Source: Alteribacillus sp041949975
GTDB taxonomy: Bacteria > Bacillota > Bacilli > Bacillales > Marinococcaceae
Assembly: GCF_041949975.1 (NCBI RefSeq)
Contig: NZ_JBHFQG010000007.1
Span: forward strand, 62,001 to 126,000
DNA: 64,000 nucleotides
Direction: 5' to 3'
A model generated the notes under the pieces. The model made no database searches. It saw nothing but the letters and a program-made list of their open reading frames with translations, and was not told the DNA's origin. Positions 33,692 to 42,532 of the stretch are shown piece after piece; within the stretch, counting starts at the first letter, position 1, and each line of letters begins with the position of its first letter. A program made the translations under genes and the position numbers.

Positions 33692-34135
33692 TTACTCTTC
33701 TATAACATAAACATCTACCATTGCAGTAACCTGAGGATGAATTTTAATAGGAACTTTCGTTACTCCAAGTGAACGGATGGGATCCTTAAGTTCGATTTTA
33801 CGTTTATCCACTTTTAAATTCATGCTTTTTAAGGTTTCTGCGATTTGTTTTGTTGAAACAGCGCCAAACAAGCGGCCGCCTTCTCCAGCTTTTGCTTTTA
33901 TTTCTACTTTGGTGTTTTCCAATTTCTCTTTATATTCTTTTGCTTCTTTAAGCTGCTGTTCTGCTTTTTTATTTTCACTCCCTTTTTTTGCTTCTAGATT
34001 TTTAAGGTTTCCTTTTGTCGCTTCCACCGCAAGATTATTTGGAAATAAGTAATTTCTTGCATAACCCTCAGAAACTTTTTTTACTTCCCCTTTTTTTCCT
34101 TTTCCTCTTACATCTTGTTTAAAGATTACTTTCAT
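33692..34135 (-). CDS. rplI: 50S ribosomal protein L9
   Basis: 147 residues in two globular domains joined by a long charged helix (LKNLEAKKGSENKKAEQQLK and following). The N-terminus MKVIFKQDVRGKGKKGEVKK and YARNYLFPNNLAV are standard for L9. Its start overlaps the gdpP stop by four bases, so gdpP-rplI-dnaB is an operon. Confidence 0.97.
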   Translation of the reverse strand: MKVIFKQDVRGKGKKGEVKKVSEGYARNYLFPNNLAVEATKGNLKNLEAKKGSENKKAEQQLKEAKEYKEKLENTKVEIKAKAGEGGRLFGAVSTKQIAETLKSMNLKVDKRKIELKDPIRSLGVTKVPIKIHPQVTAMVDVYVIEE

Positions 34136-36102
34136 TCTTTTGTTCCTCCCTCCAAATATTCATCTATTGCCTGCATTAGCTTCTCTTCTGCTTCCTCGAG
34201 AGAAACATCTTCAAATTGAGTGGCAGCATTGGTTAGATGGCCGCCTCCATTTAAAGCCTCCATTATAAGCTGAACATTTACTTCTCCTAAGGAACGTGCG
34301 CTGATGCTCGTTTTGCCATCTTGTCTTTTGGAGATAACAAAAGACCCCTTCACATCATTCATGGTAAGAAGTGTATCAGCTGCCTGTGCGATCAAGATTT
34401 GATCATATGTTTCTTCTCTTGAAGCTTTAGCTATAGCCATTCCATCGCGGTAAATGGATGCCTTCTCAATTAACCGCGAACGTCTCACATATTGTTTAAT
34501 GTCTTCTTTAAGAAGCATTTGAACGAGAGTAGTGTCGGCTCCATGAGACTTTAAAAAAGAGGCCGCATCGAAAGTCCTCGATCCCGTACGTATCGCAAAA
34601 CTTTTTGTGTCGACGATGATACCGGCAAGCATAGCCGTTGCTTCCAACACGTCCATGTTTAACTTCTGTGGTTGATATTCTAACAGCTCTGTTACTAATT
34701 CGGAAGTAGAGGACGCATACGGCTCCATATATACGAGTACAGGATCCTTTATAAATTCTTCGCCTCTGCGGTGGTGGTCTAAAACAACAACTCGATCCAC
34801 TGCATCAACCAGGCGAGGTTCAATAACAAGAGATGGTTTATGTGTATCCACTACTACTAACAAGGTGTGGCGTGTTAATTCATCCAAAGCTTCATCCGGG
34901 GTGATGAATTGCGACCACAAATGCTCATGTTCTCCTACTTCTTCCATAAGCTTTTGAACATCTGGGTTAATATCATTAGGATCAACGACAATATAAGCAT
35001 CCGTATTATTTACATCTGCAATTTTCAATACACCAATTGCCGCCCCGATGGCGTCCATATCAGGGTTTTTATGTCCCATTATAATAACCTGGTCACTTTC
35101 TAATACAAAATCGCGAAGAGCATGAGAAATAACACGTGCCCTTACGCGGGTTCTTTTTTCCATGGCGTTTGATTTCCCGCCGTAGAAACGGACTTTCCCG
35201 TTTGTTTCTTTAATAGCAACCTGATCTCCACCTCTCCCTAGAGCCAGGTCCAAACTGGATTGAGCAAGGTTTCCTAATTCTCTTAAGGAAGAATCTCCGC
35301 TTCCTATACCGATACTCAGGGTAATTGGTACTTTTTCTTTTCCAGTAACTTCCCTGACTTCATCCAAAAGCTCAAACCTTGTTTTCTCAAGTTCACGCAG
35401 TGCTTTTTGATTCATAACAGCTATAAAACGATCTGAAGCAATGCTTCGAAGCAGTATTTGATACTCGTTAGCCCAGTAATTTAATGAAGACGTTACATGA
35501 CTCATTAGTTTACTGCGTATCTGGTCGTCCATTCCTTGCGTGACTTCATCATAATTATCTAAATAAACAAGCCCGATTACCGTTTGCTCGTCCTGGTATA
35601 ATGACCTTGTTTCTGCTGTATCTGTCATATCAAAAAAGTAAAGGAGACGCTCTTCTTGTCTTATATAGACAAAATAATGTCTGTCATTTAAAGTCATTTC
35701 GGTCTCATAATCACCTTTTTTAACAGCAGGAATAAGATCCTCAGCAATATTATCTAAGGATTTCCCTAAAAATTCCCGAGGAAGAAAGTTCATCATAAAT
35801 GGGTTTGCCCACTGCACTTCATACTCTTCATTATACAGTATAATACCGATAGGAAGCTCTGTAACTGCTTCCTTTCCTGCTTTATTTACTCGGTGCGTTA
35901 AAGTTGATATATATTTCTCTAGGTCTCTTTCAAAAGATTTTCTCGCTTGATTAATATATATCACTAAAACACCAAGCAAAAAGAAACCCAGCAATCCAAA
36001 CTCCCACTGGTAAAAAGTCAGGAAACCGATAAAAAGAGCTGCTACCAGAAACAGAGCCACCACGTGATAACCGTGCCACCGTCTCATTAAAAACCTAGGC
36101 AT
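34132..36102 (-). CDS. gdpP: Cyclic-di-AMP phosphodiesterase GdpP
   Basis: Degrades c-di-AMP to pApA and so governs potassium/osmolyte balance and wall stress. It has 656 residues: two N-terminal membrane helices, a degenerate PAS domain (haem-binding in B. subtilis), a degenerate GGDEF domain (SIGIGSGDSSLRELGNLAQS), then DHH (MGHKNPDMDAIGAAIGVLKI; VVVLDHHRRGEEF) and DHHA1 (NGGGHLTNAATQFEDVSLEE). The metal-binding residues are intact. It lies 11 bases after yybS. Confidence 0.97.
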   Translation of the reverse strand: MPRFLMRRWHGYHVVALFLVAALFIGFLTFYQWEFGLLGFFLLGVLVIYINQARKSFERDLEKYISTLTHRVNKAGKEAVTELPIGIILYNEEYEVQWANPFMMNFLPREFLGKSLDNIAEDLIPAVKKGDYETEMTLNDRHYFVYIRQEERLLYFFDMTDTAETRSLYQDEQTVIGLVYLDNYDEVTQGMDDQIRSKLMSHVTSSLNYWANEYQILLRSIASDRFIAVMNQKALRELEKTRFELLDEVREVTGKEKVPITLSIGIGSGDSSLRELGNLAQSSLDLALGRGGDQVAIKETNGKVRFYGGKSNAMEKRTRVRARVISHALRDFVLESDQVIIMGHKNPDMDAIGAAIGVLKIADVNNTDAYIVVDPNDINPDVQKLMEEVGEHEHLWSQFITPDEALDELTRHTLLVVVDTHKPSLVIEPRLVDAVDRVVVLDHHRRGEEFIKDPVLVYMEPYASSTSELVTELLEYQPQKLNMDVLEATAMLAGIIVDTKSFAIRTGSRTFDAASFLKSHGADTTLVQMLLKEDIKQYVRRSRLIEKASIYRDGMAIAKASREETYDQILIAQAADTLLTMNDVKGSFVISKRQDGKTSISARSLGEVNVQLIMEALNGGGHLTNAATQFEDVSLEEAEEKLMQAIDEYLEGGTKE

Positions 36103-36113
36103 AATGTCAACCC

Positions 36114-37052
36114 CTACTTCATGTCAGATTTCAGACGTTTTTTCAATTGAAATCCTAAGTCAATTATACCCAAAATACGAGCAATAAGAAGAACAAAGGG
36201 TAAAAATAATCCAGAAATCAGCAAAATAACAGGAACTGCTTTAGGAATAGACTTAACATAACAATAATAAAACACAACCGTAAACCCTTGCAGCGCCATA
36301 GCTGTTTCCAATAATGGGAATAAGTTCCATATAATTATATAAATAGTCGTTCCTTCTTCTGCGCCTATAAAAAAAATGATAGAAACAACTAGATAGTACC
36401 ATAGCAAAGAGCGCGGAAAGTTCCACTCTCTTAACGGCGGAAAAGGTTCTGCTTTTATTTTCAGCCGCCGTAAAACAGCATGAGCAATGAACTGTGTAAT
36501 TAGAGCATAAACAATCCCGGTAAATACAATCAAAAGAGGTCCCATATAACCAATTTGATCAATCATTTCTTCCCAAACTTCCAAGTTATCAGAAGGCTCC
36601 TGTCCAAGAGCTCCCATCATTGATTCTGCCTGCTGTGTTGATTGTCTCATTACATCCTGCATGGCAGCTAATGGGTCTATTTCCAATATGAGGATGGAAC
36701 CAGCATATAGAAGTACAAGTCCCCCTATGTAAGCAACACTGCTTCCAGCAAGGACGAACAAAGCTTCCTTACGTCGACGAATTAATTCACCAGCTGTTAT
36801 TCCGCCTACACCAGCAAGAAGGGCATTCGGCAGTCCGATAAGCCCTCCAATTAACACAGAAAGAAAAAGGGATACTACGAACATAACAAGCCCTGGCCTT
36901 AATCCGTGCCGTGCCACAAATACAATAAAAGGAAGAGGTAAAAACCACATTAATATTGTGATTAAAAAAGGAACAAAAATAGAAAGAAGCAGCATAACGA
37001 TGAAAATACCGCTTAAAATCGCTCCTTCTGTTAGACCTCTGGTTTGCTTCAA
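36114..37052 (-). CDS. yybS: YybS family (DUF2232) membrane protein
   Basis: 312 residues with about eight membrane segments, including an S-component-like first half and the DUF2232 signature around LREWNFPRSLLWYYLVVSI. Start is TTG 37052 (reads MKQTRGLTEGAILSGIF) with GAGGTG six bases upstream; the ATG at 37082 adds residues not seen in homologues. It leads the transcript yybS-gdpP-rplI-dnaB, as in B. subtilis. A transport role is possible but unproven. Confidence 0.88.
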   Translation of the reverse strand: MKQTRGLTEGAILSGIFIVMLLLSIFVPFLITILMWFLPLPFIVFVARHGLRPGLVMFVVSLFLSVLIGGLIGLPNALLAGVGGITAGELIRRRKEALFVLAGSSVAYIGGLVLLYAGSILILEIDPLAAMQDVMRQSTQQAESMMGALGQEPSDNLEVWEEMIDQIGYMGPLLIVFTGIVYALITQFIAHAVLRRLKIKAEPFPPLREWNFPRSLLWYYLVVSIIFFIGAEEGTTIYIIIWNLFPLLETAMALQGFTVVFYYCYVKSIPKAVPVILLISGLFLPFVLLIARILGIIDLGFQLKKRLKSDMK

Positions 37053-37151
37053 CGTCGTCACCTCGTCTATTTTTTCATACAAATAAAGCCGCGATTTTTA
37101 ATGAATCCATTCGTCTATTGTAATCGATTCTTTTTAAAAAAGAAAGAATAC

Positions 37152-37197
37152 AAAAAACCCGAATAACAGACTGCTCTTTTTGCGTCTATTATCCGGG
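37152..37197 (-). terminator. Terminator after the 47-residue ORF
   Basis: Leftward, CCCGGATAATAGAC pairs with GTCTGTTATTCGGG with minor mismatch and is followed by six Us. Confidence 0.88.
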
Positions 37198-37251
37198 GGG
37201 ATGAACACGGAAATCTTTTTTGTTTTTATTATCTTCAAAATATTTGTTTTT

Positions 37252-37395
37252 TTATTTTGCAGAGGGTAATTTAAAACTAAATGAGTTTGCAGCGAATACG
37301 GTTCGGTTATCATGATCTGTCTTTTTCAATTCCTCTTTCTTTTTCAAATCTTCCAATTGATCATTTATGCGAGTAATGTATTCTTTTACTTCCAT
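37252..37395 (-). CDS. 47-residue hypothetical protein
   Basis: A small ORF starting MEVKEYITRINDQLEDLKKK and ending FAANSFSFKLPSAK. The first half is a charged amphipathic helix; the second half is short and polar. AGGAGG lies nine bases before the ATG and a strong terminator lies 55 bases after the stop codon, so it looks like a real single-gene transcript. I do not recognise a family. It sits between yybS and rpsR. Confidence 0.68.
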   Translation of the reverse strand: MEVKEYITRINDQLEDLKKKEELKKTDHDNRTVFAANSFSFKLPSAK

Positions 37396-37661
37396 TTCCC
37401 TCTTCCTCCTCAATTTTTCAAATCGTTTTTAGAAGAAGTTCTTTATTTGTTTAAAGCTGTTGTGCTGTTATTCTTATTCCTACCCTGCCCCTGCATTTTT
37501 TCAAACCTGTTGACATGGAAAATAAGACAAAAGAACCATTAAAAAAACTTAGCTTTAAAGGAAACCGGCTAAACGTCCTGTGGCAAATGCGGCATAAGTA
37601 CACCTTATACACTGAAAGCCATTGTTTTACTTATACTATTCACCTGCATGCCTGGCACACC
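37396..37661. other. Intergenic gap upstream of the 47-residue ORF
   Basis: 266 bases up to the rpsR terminator (about 315 to the rpsR stop codon). No ORF with a ribosome-binding site on either strand. It probably carries the promoter of the 47-residue ORF, which I could not identify. Confidence 0.4.
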
Positions 37662-37697
37662 AAAAAAAGCGTTTCCCGGAAGACGGCCGGGAAACGC
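37662..37697 (-). terminator. Terminator of the rpsF-ssb-rpsR operon
   Basis: GCGTTTCCCGG pairs perfectly with CCGGGAAACGC around a seven-base loop, then seven Us leftward. Confidence 0.92.
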
Positions 37698-37710
37698 TGT
37701 TAAACAAGGT

Positions 37711-37938
37711 TTATTGCTCTTTTACGTAAGGCAGTAAAGCTACGTGACGAGCACGTTTAATGGCTTTTGTTAATTGACGCTGATACTTAGCAGAAGTACC
37801 AGTTACACGACGAGGTAAAATTTTACCGCGCTCTGAAACGAACTTTTTCAATAGATCTACATCTTTATAGTCAATTTTTTCAATTTTGTTGACTGTAAAG
37901 TAACAAACCTTTCTGCGCTTGCCTCTGCGACGTGCCAT
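37711..37938 (-). CDS. rpsR: 30S ribosomal protein S18
   Basis: 75 residues. RRKVCYFTVNKIEKIDYKDV and LLKKFVSERGKILPRRVTGT are standard S18. Third gene of the rpsF-ssb-rpsR operon. S18 pairs with S6 on the ribosome, and in Bacillus the S6:S18 complex binds its own mRNA leader. Confidence 0.97.
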   Translation of the reverse strand: MARRRGKRRKVCYFTVNKIEKIDYKDVDLLKKFVSERGKILPRRVTGTSAKYQRQLTKAIKRARHVALLPYVKEQ

Positions 37939-37989
37939 CGTTTCGACCTCCTTTTAAAAAAATTATATTTATTTGTGCGGGAGAATGTC

Positions 37990-38475
37990 CTAAAATGGTA
38001 AATCGTCATCCGAAATGTCGATTGGCTGGCCATCATTAGCAAAAGGGTCATCATTGAGATTAGAGGAACCCCCACTTTGGTTCTGTTGACCAAGTTGTTG
38101 ATTTCCTCCCCCGTGCATACCTGCATAATCACTGCGGCTGCCGCCTCCAGAAGCATTACGGGGTTCTAAAAACTGTACGCTTTCCGCTTGAACTTCTACC
38201 ACATTTACTCGGCGGCCTTCCTGATTTTCATATCTGCGACTTTGAAGTCGGCCGTCGATTCCAGCCAGGCTTCCTTTTTTTAAGTAATTAGCAACATTTT
38301 CTGCCTGTTTTCTCCAAACAACGCAATTGAAGAAATCCGCTTCTCTTTCCCCCTGCTGGTTTGTAAACGGACGGTTGACGGCAATACCGAAATTTGCTAC
38401 CGCAACGCCGTTAGGTGTATATCTCAACTCGGGGTCGCGGGTGAGGCGGCCAACCAATACAACGCGATTTATCAT
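37990..38475 (-). CDS. ssb: Single-stranded DNA-binding protein SsbA
   Basis: Coats single-stranded DNA at forks and recruits partners through its tail. 161 residues: OB fold (MINRVVLVGRLTRDPELRYT), a Gly/Gln/Ser-rich linker and the acidic tip ISDDDLPF. Start ATG 38475 has GGAGGGG five bases upstream, and the upstream codons MGGVP are not translated. It sits between rpsF and rpsR as in other Bacilli. Confidence 0.96.
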   Translation of the reverse strand: MINRVVLVGRLTRDPELRYTPNGVAVANFGIAVNRPFTNQQGEREADFFNCVVWRKQAENVANYLKKGSLAGIDGRLQSRRYENQEGRRVNVVEVQAESVQFLEPRNASGGGSRSDYAGMHGGGNQQLGQQNQSGGSSNLNDDPFANDGQPIDISDDDLPF

Positions 38476-38499
38476 CGGAACCCCTCCCAATTTAAGTCA

Positions 38500-38787
38500 T
38501 TAGTCTTCGTCTTTAACAACAATATGGCGAATAACGTTATCATCCATTTTCACAAGACGGTCAAATTCATTTGTAGCTTCTGCATCGGCTTTTGTATAAA
38601 CTACAACGTAATAACCGTCTTTCAAATCGTTGATTTCATAAGCAAGACGGCGCTTACCCATTTCTTCAACTTTTTCGATTTCAGCTCCGTTGTTTGTTAA
38701 TACGTTGTTGTAATGTTCAATGGTTTCTTTTATACCATTTTCGTCAACACCCGGATGAATGATATAAAGCACTTCATATTTACGCAT
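38500..38787 (-). CDS. rpsF: 30S ribosomal protein S6
   Basis: 95 residues: MRKYEVLYIIHPGVDENGIK and YEINDLKDGYYVVVYTKADA are typical S6. AAGGAGGTGA precedes the ATG. It is the first gene of its operon. The roughly 80-base leader from the promoter at 38875-38903 contains CCGTAAGACC just before the ribosome-binding site and could be the S6:S18 autoregulatory element; that part is inference. Confidence 0.97.
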   Translation of the reverse strand: MRKYEVLYIIHPGVDENGIKETIEHYNNVLTNNGAEIEKVEEMGKRRLAYEINDLKDGYYVVVYTKADAEATNEFDRLVKMDDNVIRHIVVKDED

Positions 38788-38874
38788 GCTGCGTCACCTC
38801 CTTTTGGTCTTACGGCCCTTTTTTAAAAGAGCAAGGAGCAAAATACTGTTGATGAATTTTACTCACAATTAGTG

Positions 38875-38903
38875 ATTATAGCAGAACAAGCACCGGTTGA
38901 CAA
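38875..38903 (-). promoter_or_regulatory. Sigma-A promoter of rpsF-ssb-rpsR
   Basis: TTGTCA, exactly 17 bases, TATAAT, read leftward. The transcription start would be near 38868. Confidence 0.88.
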
Positions 38904-38916
38904 TATTTGAATATAG

Positions 38917-38950
38917 AAAAAGCTGGACGCACCAATCGTTTCGCCCAGCT
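38917..38950 (-). terminator. Terminator of ychF
   Basis: AGCTGGGCG and CGTCCAGCT pair through AGCTGG/CCAGCT, followed leftward by UUUUUC. It lies directly upstream of the rpsF promoter. Confidence 0.78.
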
Positions 38951-39028
38951 CTGTATTCCATCTTTAATAGAGGTAAAAAAAGTCCATGCCCTTCAGCTTT
39001 GCTTACATAATGTATAAGTATTACCTTT

Positions 39029-40129
39029 TTAAACATTAAAGCGGAAATGAACGACGTCTCCGTCTTTTACTATATAATCTTTGCCTTCCAAACGGACTTT
39101 TCCTGCTTCTTTTGCTGCGTTCATATTACCTGCCTCTATTAAGTCTTCATAGCTGACAACTTCCGCTCGGATAAAACCCCGTTCAAAATCAGTGTGTATA
39201 ACACCTGCTGCTTGAGGTGCTTTAGTGCCTGTCCGAATTGTCCAAGCTCTTACTTCCTGTTCCCCAGCTGTAAAGAAAGTTTCTAATCCGAGCAGATTAT
39301 ACGCTGCTCTAATAAGTTGATCAAGTCCTGATTCTTCAATACCTAGTTCATCAAGAAACTCTTGTTTTTCTTCTCCTTCAAGCTCAGCAATTTCTGATTC
39401 TATTTTTGCGCATACCGTGATAACCTCTGATCCTTCATTTGAGGCGTAATCTTTAACAGCTTTTACATATTCATTATCTTCATCACTTAGTAAGTCCTCT
39501 TCGCTTACATTTGCTGCATAAAGCACCGGCTTCATCGTAAGAAGCTGAAATCCTTGAACTATTTTCTTTTCCTCGTCTGATAAATCAACGCTTCTAGCAG
39601 GTTTTTCATCTTCGAAAGCTGCAATAAGCTTTTGAAGTACTTCATGTTCTGCCAGAGCTTCCTTATCTTTTGATTTAGCTAACTTTGCTACTTTTACAGC
39701 TCTTTTTTCAACTGTTTCCAAGTCTGCAAGAATAAGCTCAAAGTTAATCACTTCGATATCCCGGATCGGGTCCACACTTCCTGAAACGTGAGTAATATCA
39801 CCGTCATTAAAACAACGGACTACATGAGATATAGCGTCTACTTGACGAATGTGGGAAAGAAATTTATTTCCTAAACCTTCTCCTTTGCTTGCTCCTTCCA
39901 CAATTCCTGCAATGTCAGTAAATTCAAATGCTGTCGGCACTGTTTTTTTGGGATTTACGAGTTCTGTTAATTTTTGAAGACGGTAATCAGGCACTTCTAC
40001 AATACCTACATTAGGATCTATTGTACAAAACGGGTAGTTGGCAGATTCGGCCCCCGCTTGGGTAATGGCATTAAATAATGTAGACTTTCCGACATTAGGA
40101 AGGCCTACAATCCCTGTTGTTAAAGCCAT
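39029..40129 (-). CDS. ychF: Redox-regulated P-loop ATPase YchF
   Basis: An Obg-family P-loop NTPase that prefers ATP, linked to ribosomes and stress. 366 residues. G1 reads GIVGLPNVGKSTLFNAITQA and G3 DIAGIVEGASKGEGLGNKFL. The specificity motif is changed (YAANVSEEDL rather than NKxD), as in all YchF. A coiled coil follows, then the TGS domain at the C-terminus (GKVRLEGKDYIVKDGDVVHF). B. subtilis yyaF also precedes rpsF. Confidence 0.96.
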   Translation of the reverse strand: MALTTGIVGLPNVGKSTLFNAITQAGAESANYPFCTIDPNVGIVEVPDYRLQKLTELVNPKKTVPTAFEFTDIAGIVEGASKGEGLGNKFLSHIRQVDAISHVVRCFNDGDITHVSGSVDPIRDIEVINFELILADLETVEKRAVKVAKLAKSKDKEALAEHEVLQKLIAAFEDEKPARSVDLSDEEKKIVQGFQLLTMKPVLYAANVSEEDLLSDEDNEYVKAVKDYASNEGSEVITVCAKIESEIAELEGEEKQEFLDELGIEESGLDQLIRAAYNLLGLETFFTAGEQEVRAWTIRTGTKAPQAAGVIHTDFERGFIRAEVVSYEDLIEAGNMNAAKEAGKVRLEGKDYIVKDGDVVHFRFNV

Positions 40130-40308
40130 ATAAAGTCACTTCCTTTTTCATTCCATTAACCTAAAATGGGTTTATTTCCGTTAAATCTTTTATTTAGACT
40201 TATCCTTCCCAATTATAGAAAGAACTTTATGAAAAGACAAGCATATTTCGCTTACTATTTAAAAGAACAGAGAGCAAGTCAATGAGACTGCTCCCTGCTC
40301 CATCTTTT

Positions 40309-40512
40309 TTATGCATTTTCCTCCGCTTTTTCTAAAACCTTTTTTATCTTTTTTTTGAACTCTCGGCGGGGAAGCATGACACTGTGCCCGCATCCCTGGC
40401 ACTTAATTCGAATATCAGCGCCCATTCGAATAATCTTCCACCGGTTTTCACCGCAAGGATGTGGTTTTTTCATTTCTACAATATCATTTAATGAAAACGG
40501 AATATCCGGCAT
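40309..40512 (-). CDS. DUF951 family protein (YyzM-like)
   Basis: 67 residues. KPHPCGENRWKIIRMGADIR and IKCQGCGHSVMLPRREF give a CxxC plus an upstream HPC, a likely small metal or nucleic-acid-binding fold. Start ATG 40512 is set by GAGGTG six bases upstream. It lies upstream of ychF in the same direction, as in B. subtilis (yyzM-yyaF). Function unknown. Confidence 0.88.
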   Translation of the reverse strand: MPDIPFSLNDIVEMKKPHPCGENRWKIIRMGADIRIKCQGCGHSVMLPRREFKKKIKKVLEKAEENA

Positions 40513-40657
40513 TTCCGTCACCTCATTTCTACTTACCTTCATTGCTTTTTTGAAGCATGAAATCTTCCATAAGCCCTAATTGAAGGAGACTCCTCTGTAT
40601 ATTTATTATCCTATCCTATCTCTGAAAAAGAAACAATCCTTCGATTTTTAAAACATC

Positions 40658-40671
40658 ATTTCCCGGGTAAT
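40658..40671. promoter_or_regulatory. Candidate Noc-binding site (13/14)
   Basis: ATTTCCCGGGTAAT differs at one base from the Noc consensus ATTTCCCGGGAAAT. It is intergenic, 4.5 kb from noc. Confidence 0.5.
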
Positions 40672-40716
40672 CAGAAAAATTCTTTCCCAATTCAAAAAAA
40701 TAATAGAGAATTAGGT

Positions 40717-41733
40717 TTAAGATCTTTTTTTTAGGTAAAAAGGATGAATTAAGACAACAATCAGCAAGTATAAATTTAAAAAACCGTATAATGGGTATAG
40801 AAAAGCAATTAATCGAGCAAAACCAAACCGGGTTACAGGAAGCATTAAACATATCAATAATAGAGCTAATGCCCATGGAGGGAGAGGGATAACGGAACGA
40901 AATCTGCTCGATAATCCAAATAACCCGGATGCTGCTGTGGTAAATATGGCTGTCCATAAAAGAATAGCCATAAAAGCTGTCATATAATTAGGGTAGGATT
41001 TTAATAAAGCAAACAATGGAATTTCGTATAACATAATATCTTCTGCTGCTGCTAATAGTGATTCATTGTATAAAAAAGAGACACCACCTAGCGTTAATCC
41101 ACTTCCAATACTAGCTATCCATATCTCGCCTGTCTGTTTAATCTGCTTCCCAGCTGCTGATAAGACAGCGACCAGCGGGAGCAAATTTAAAGATGTAAAG
41201 GTGAACGCAGTCGGCCAATTATGCTGGGTTGTCCAATCGAAACCTTTTAAATCAGCATTAAACCAAAAGAAAGTTATTAAAGTAACGGTTAAGCTGGTAA
41301 TTAATATGGGCATGAGAAAGCTGTTTATGCCAGTTAGACCTTGTACCCCTCGAACAGCTACAATGAGAAGCAGAATACACATAAACAGGACCCCGGCTGA
41401 AAATGGAATATGAAAATATTCCAGGGCAGCGCCTCCACCAGCTATCATCACTCCAGTTGTTGTAAATAAATAAAAAACAATAATGATGTCATACCCTTTA
41501 GAAAGCCGAGGACCCATCAACTCAGCAAGAACCTCTGCATAATCATTTGTTTGATGATGGAAGCTTATGCTTAATACTACATGGCAGCTTGTTACAAATA
41601 GAAGAGTAAACAAAATAATAGCCAGTCCACTTTCATGACCAAAAAATTGCCATATTTCACGTCCTGAAGCATATCCTGCACCAATAGTCGTACCAATTAT
41701 TAAAAACATCCATTTTAATCCATTGACTACCAT
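40717..41733 (-). CDS. YkvI-family membrane transporter-like protein
   Basis: 338 residues with about ten membrane segments. The N-terminal MFLIIGTTIGAGYASGREIW is the LeuT/APC-fold helix-1 break (GAGYASG) seen in YkvI proteins; GGGAALEYF and FTTAASGLFGLSSRF are also shared. Start ATG 41733 follows GGGAGAG; the upstream ATG has no ribosome-binding site. It is divergent from yyaC. Substrate unknown. Confidence 0.8.
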   Translation of the reverse strand: MVVNGLKWMFLIIGTTIGAGYASGREIWQFFGHESGLAIILFTLLFVTSCHVVLSISFHHQTNDYAEVLAELMGPRLSKGYDIIIVFYLFTTTGVMIAGGGAALEYFHIPFSAGVLFMCILLLIVAVRGVQGLTGINSFLMPILITSLTVTLITFFWFNADLKGFDWTTQHNWPTAFTFTSLNLLPLVAVLSAAGKQIKQTGEIWIASIGSGLTLGGVSFLYNESLLAAAEDIMLYEIPLFALLKSYPNYMTAFMAILLWTAIFTTAASGLFGLSSRFRSVIPLPPWALALLLICLMLPVTRFGFARLIAFLYPLYGFLNLYLLIVVLIHPFYLKKRS

Positions 41734-41835
41734 TTGCTCTCTCCCTTTGTCTAGGCTCACCTTCTGCAAAGGCGAACGTATAGAAATTGAAAAAGGTTCC
41801 TATACTGGGACTAATATGAATAAGGAGAGACCAAT

Positions 41836-42516
41836 ATGCTTGGAAAAAAACCTGTTTCCTTACGAACTCCTTTTTCTTATCAAGTGCATACAGAAGAAAA
41901 AGGGGCAGCTTCCAGACTTGCCTCCAAATTAACCGAACAATTAGAAAATGTACCATCTTACCGTGACATTGTAGTAATTTGTATTGGTACGGATCGTTCC
42001 ACTGGTGACTCTCTAGGGCCTATTATTGGTTCTAATTTAGAGAAGACCCCGCTTAAACGATTTTGTGTGTATGGAACCCTGGCTAAACCAGTCCATGCTG
42101 TTAATCTTGAGGAAACAATCGAAATGATTCAGCACTATCACCACCGCCCGTATGTAGTAGCTATTGATGCTTGCCTTGGCCGTTTAAAAAATGTCGGAAA
42201 GATAAATTTTTCTGAAGGACCGGTCATTCCTGGAGCTGCTATGAAAAAAAAGCTTCCTCACGTAGGAGATATGCATGTGACAGGAATTGTAAACGTGAGC
42301 GGAATGATGGAGTATTTTGTCTTACAAAATACTAGACTTCATACGGTGATGACCATGGCCGAATGTATTTCTCAAGGATTCGTATTAGCTGATAATAAAT
42401 TAAAAATTAATTCAAGCTCAGTTGTAACAAACAAACCTTCTGATACTCCTATTCATTCCAAAGGATTATCCAAAATGGAATCTGCTTTCTCCATACAAGA
42501 GGAGAACAATAAATAA
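41836..42516 (+). CDS. yyaC: YyaC, GPR-like sporulation protein (DUF1256)
   Basis: 226 residues related to the spore protease GPR. VVICIGTDRSTGDSLGPIIG and YVVAIDACLGRLKNVGKINF carry the acidic residues of the GPR fold; the last 35 residues are a variable polar tail. AAGGAGAG precedes the ATG. It is convergent with a broken DUF554 gene. Expressed in the forespore in B. subtilis; the promoter here is not clear. Confidence 0.92.
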   Translation: MLGKKPVSLRTPFSYQVHTEEKGAASRLASKLTEQLENVPSYRDIVVICIGTDRSTGDSLGPIIGSNLEKTPLKRFCVYGTLAKPVHAVNLEETIEMIQHYHHRPYVVAIDACLGRLKNVGKINFSEGPVIPGAAMKKKLPHVGDMHVTGIVNVSGMMEYFVLQNTRLHTVMTMAECISQGFVLADNKLKINSSSVVTNKPSDTPIHSKGLSKMESAFSIQEENNK

Positions 42517-42532
42517 CTGTCCCTTTATGTTG

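Noticed and set aside
37312..37542. 76-codon rightward Phe/Leu-rich ORF
   Set aside because: Antisense to the 47-residue ORF, composition of a non-coding frame, no Shine-Dalgarno sequence.
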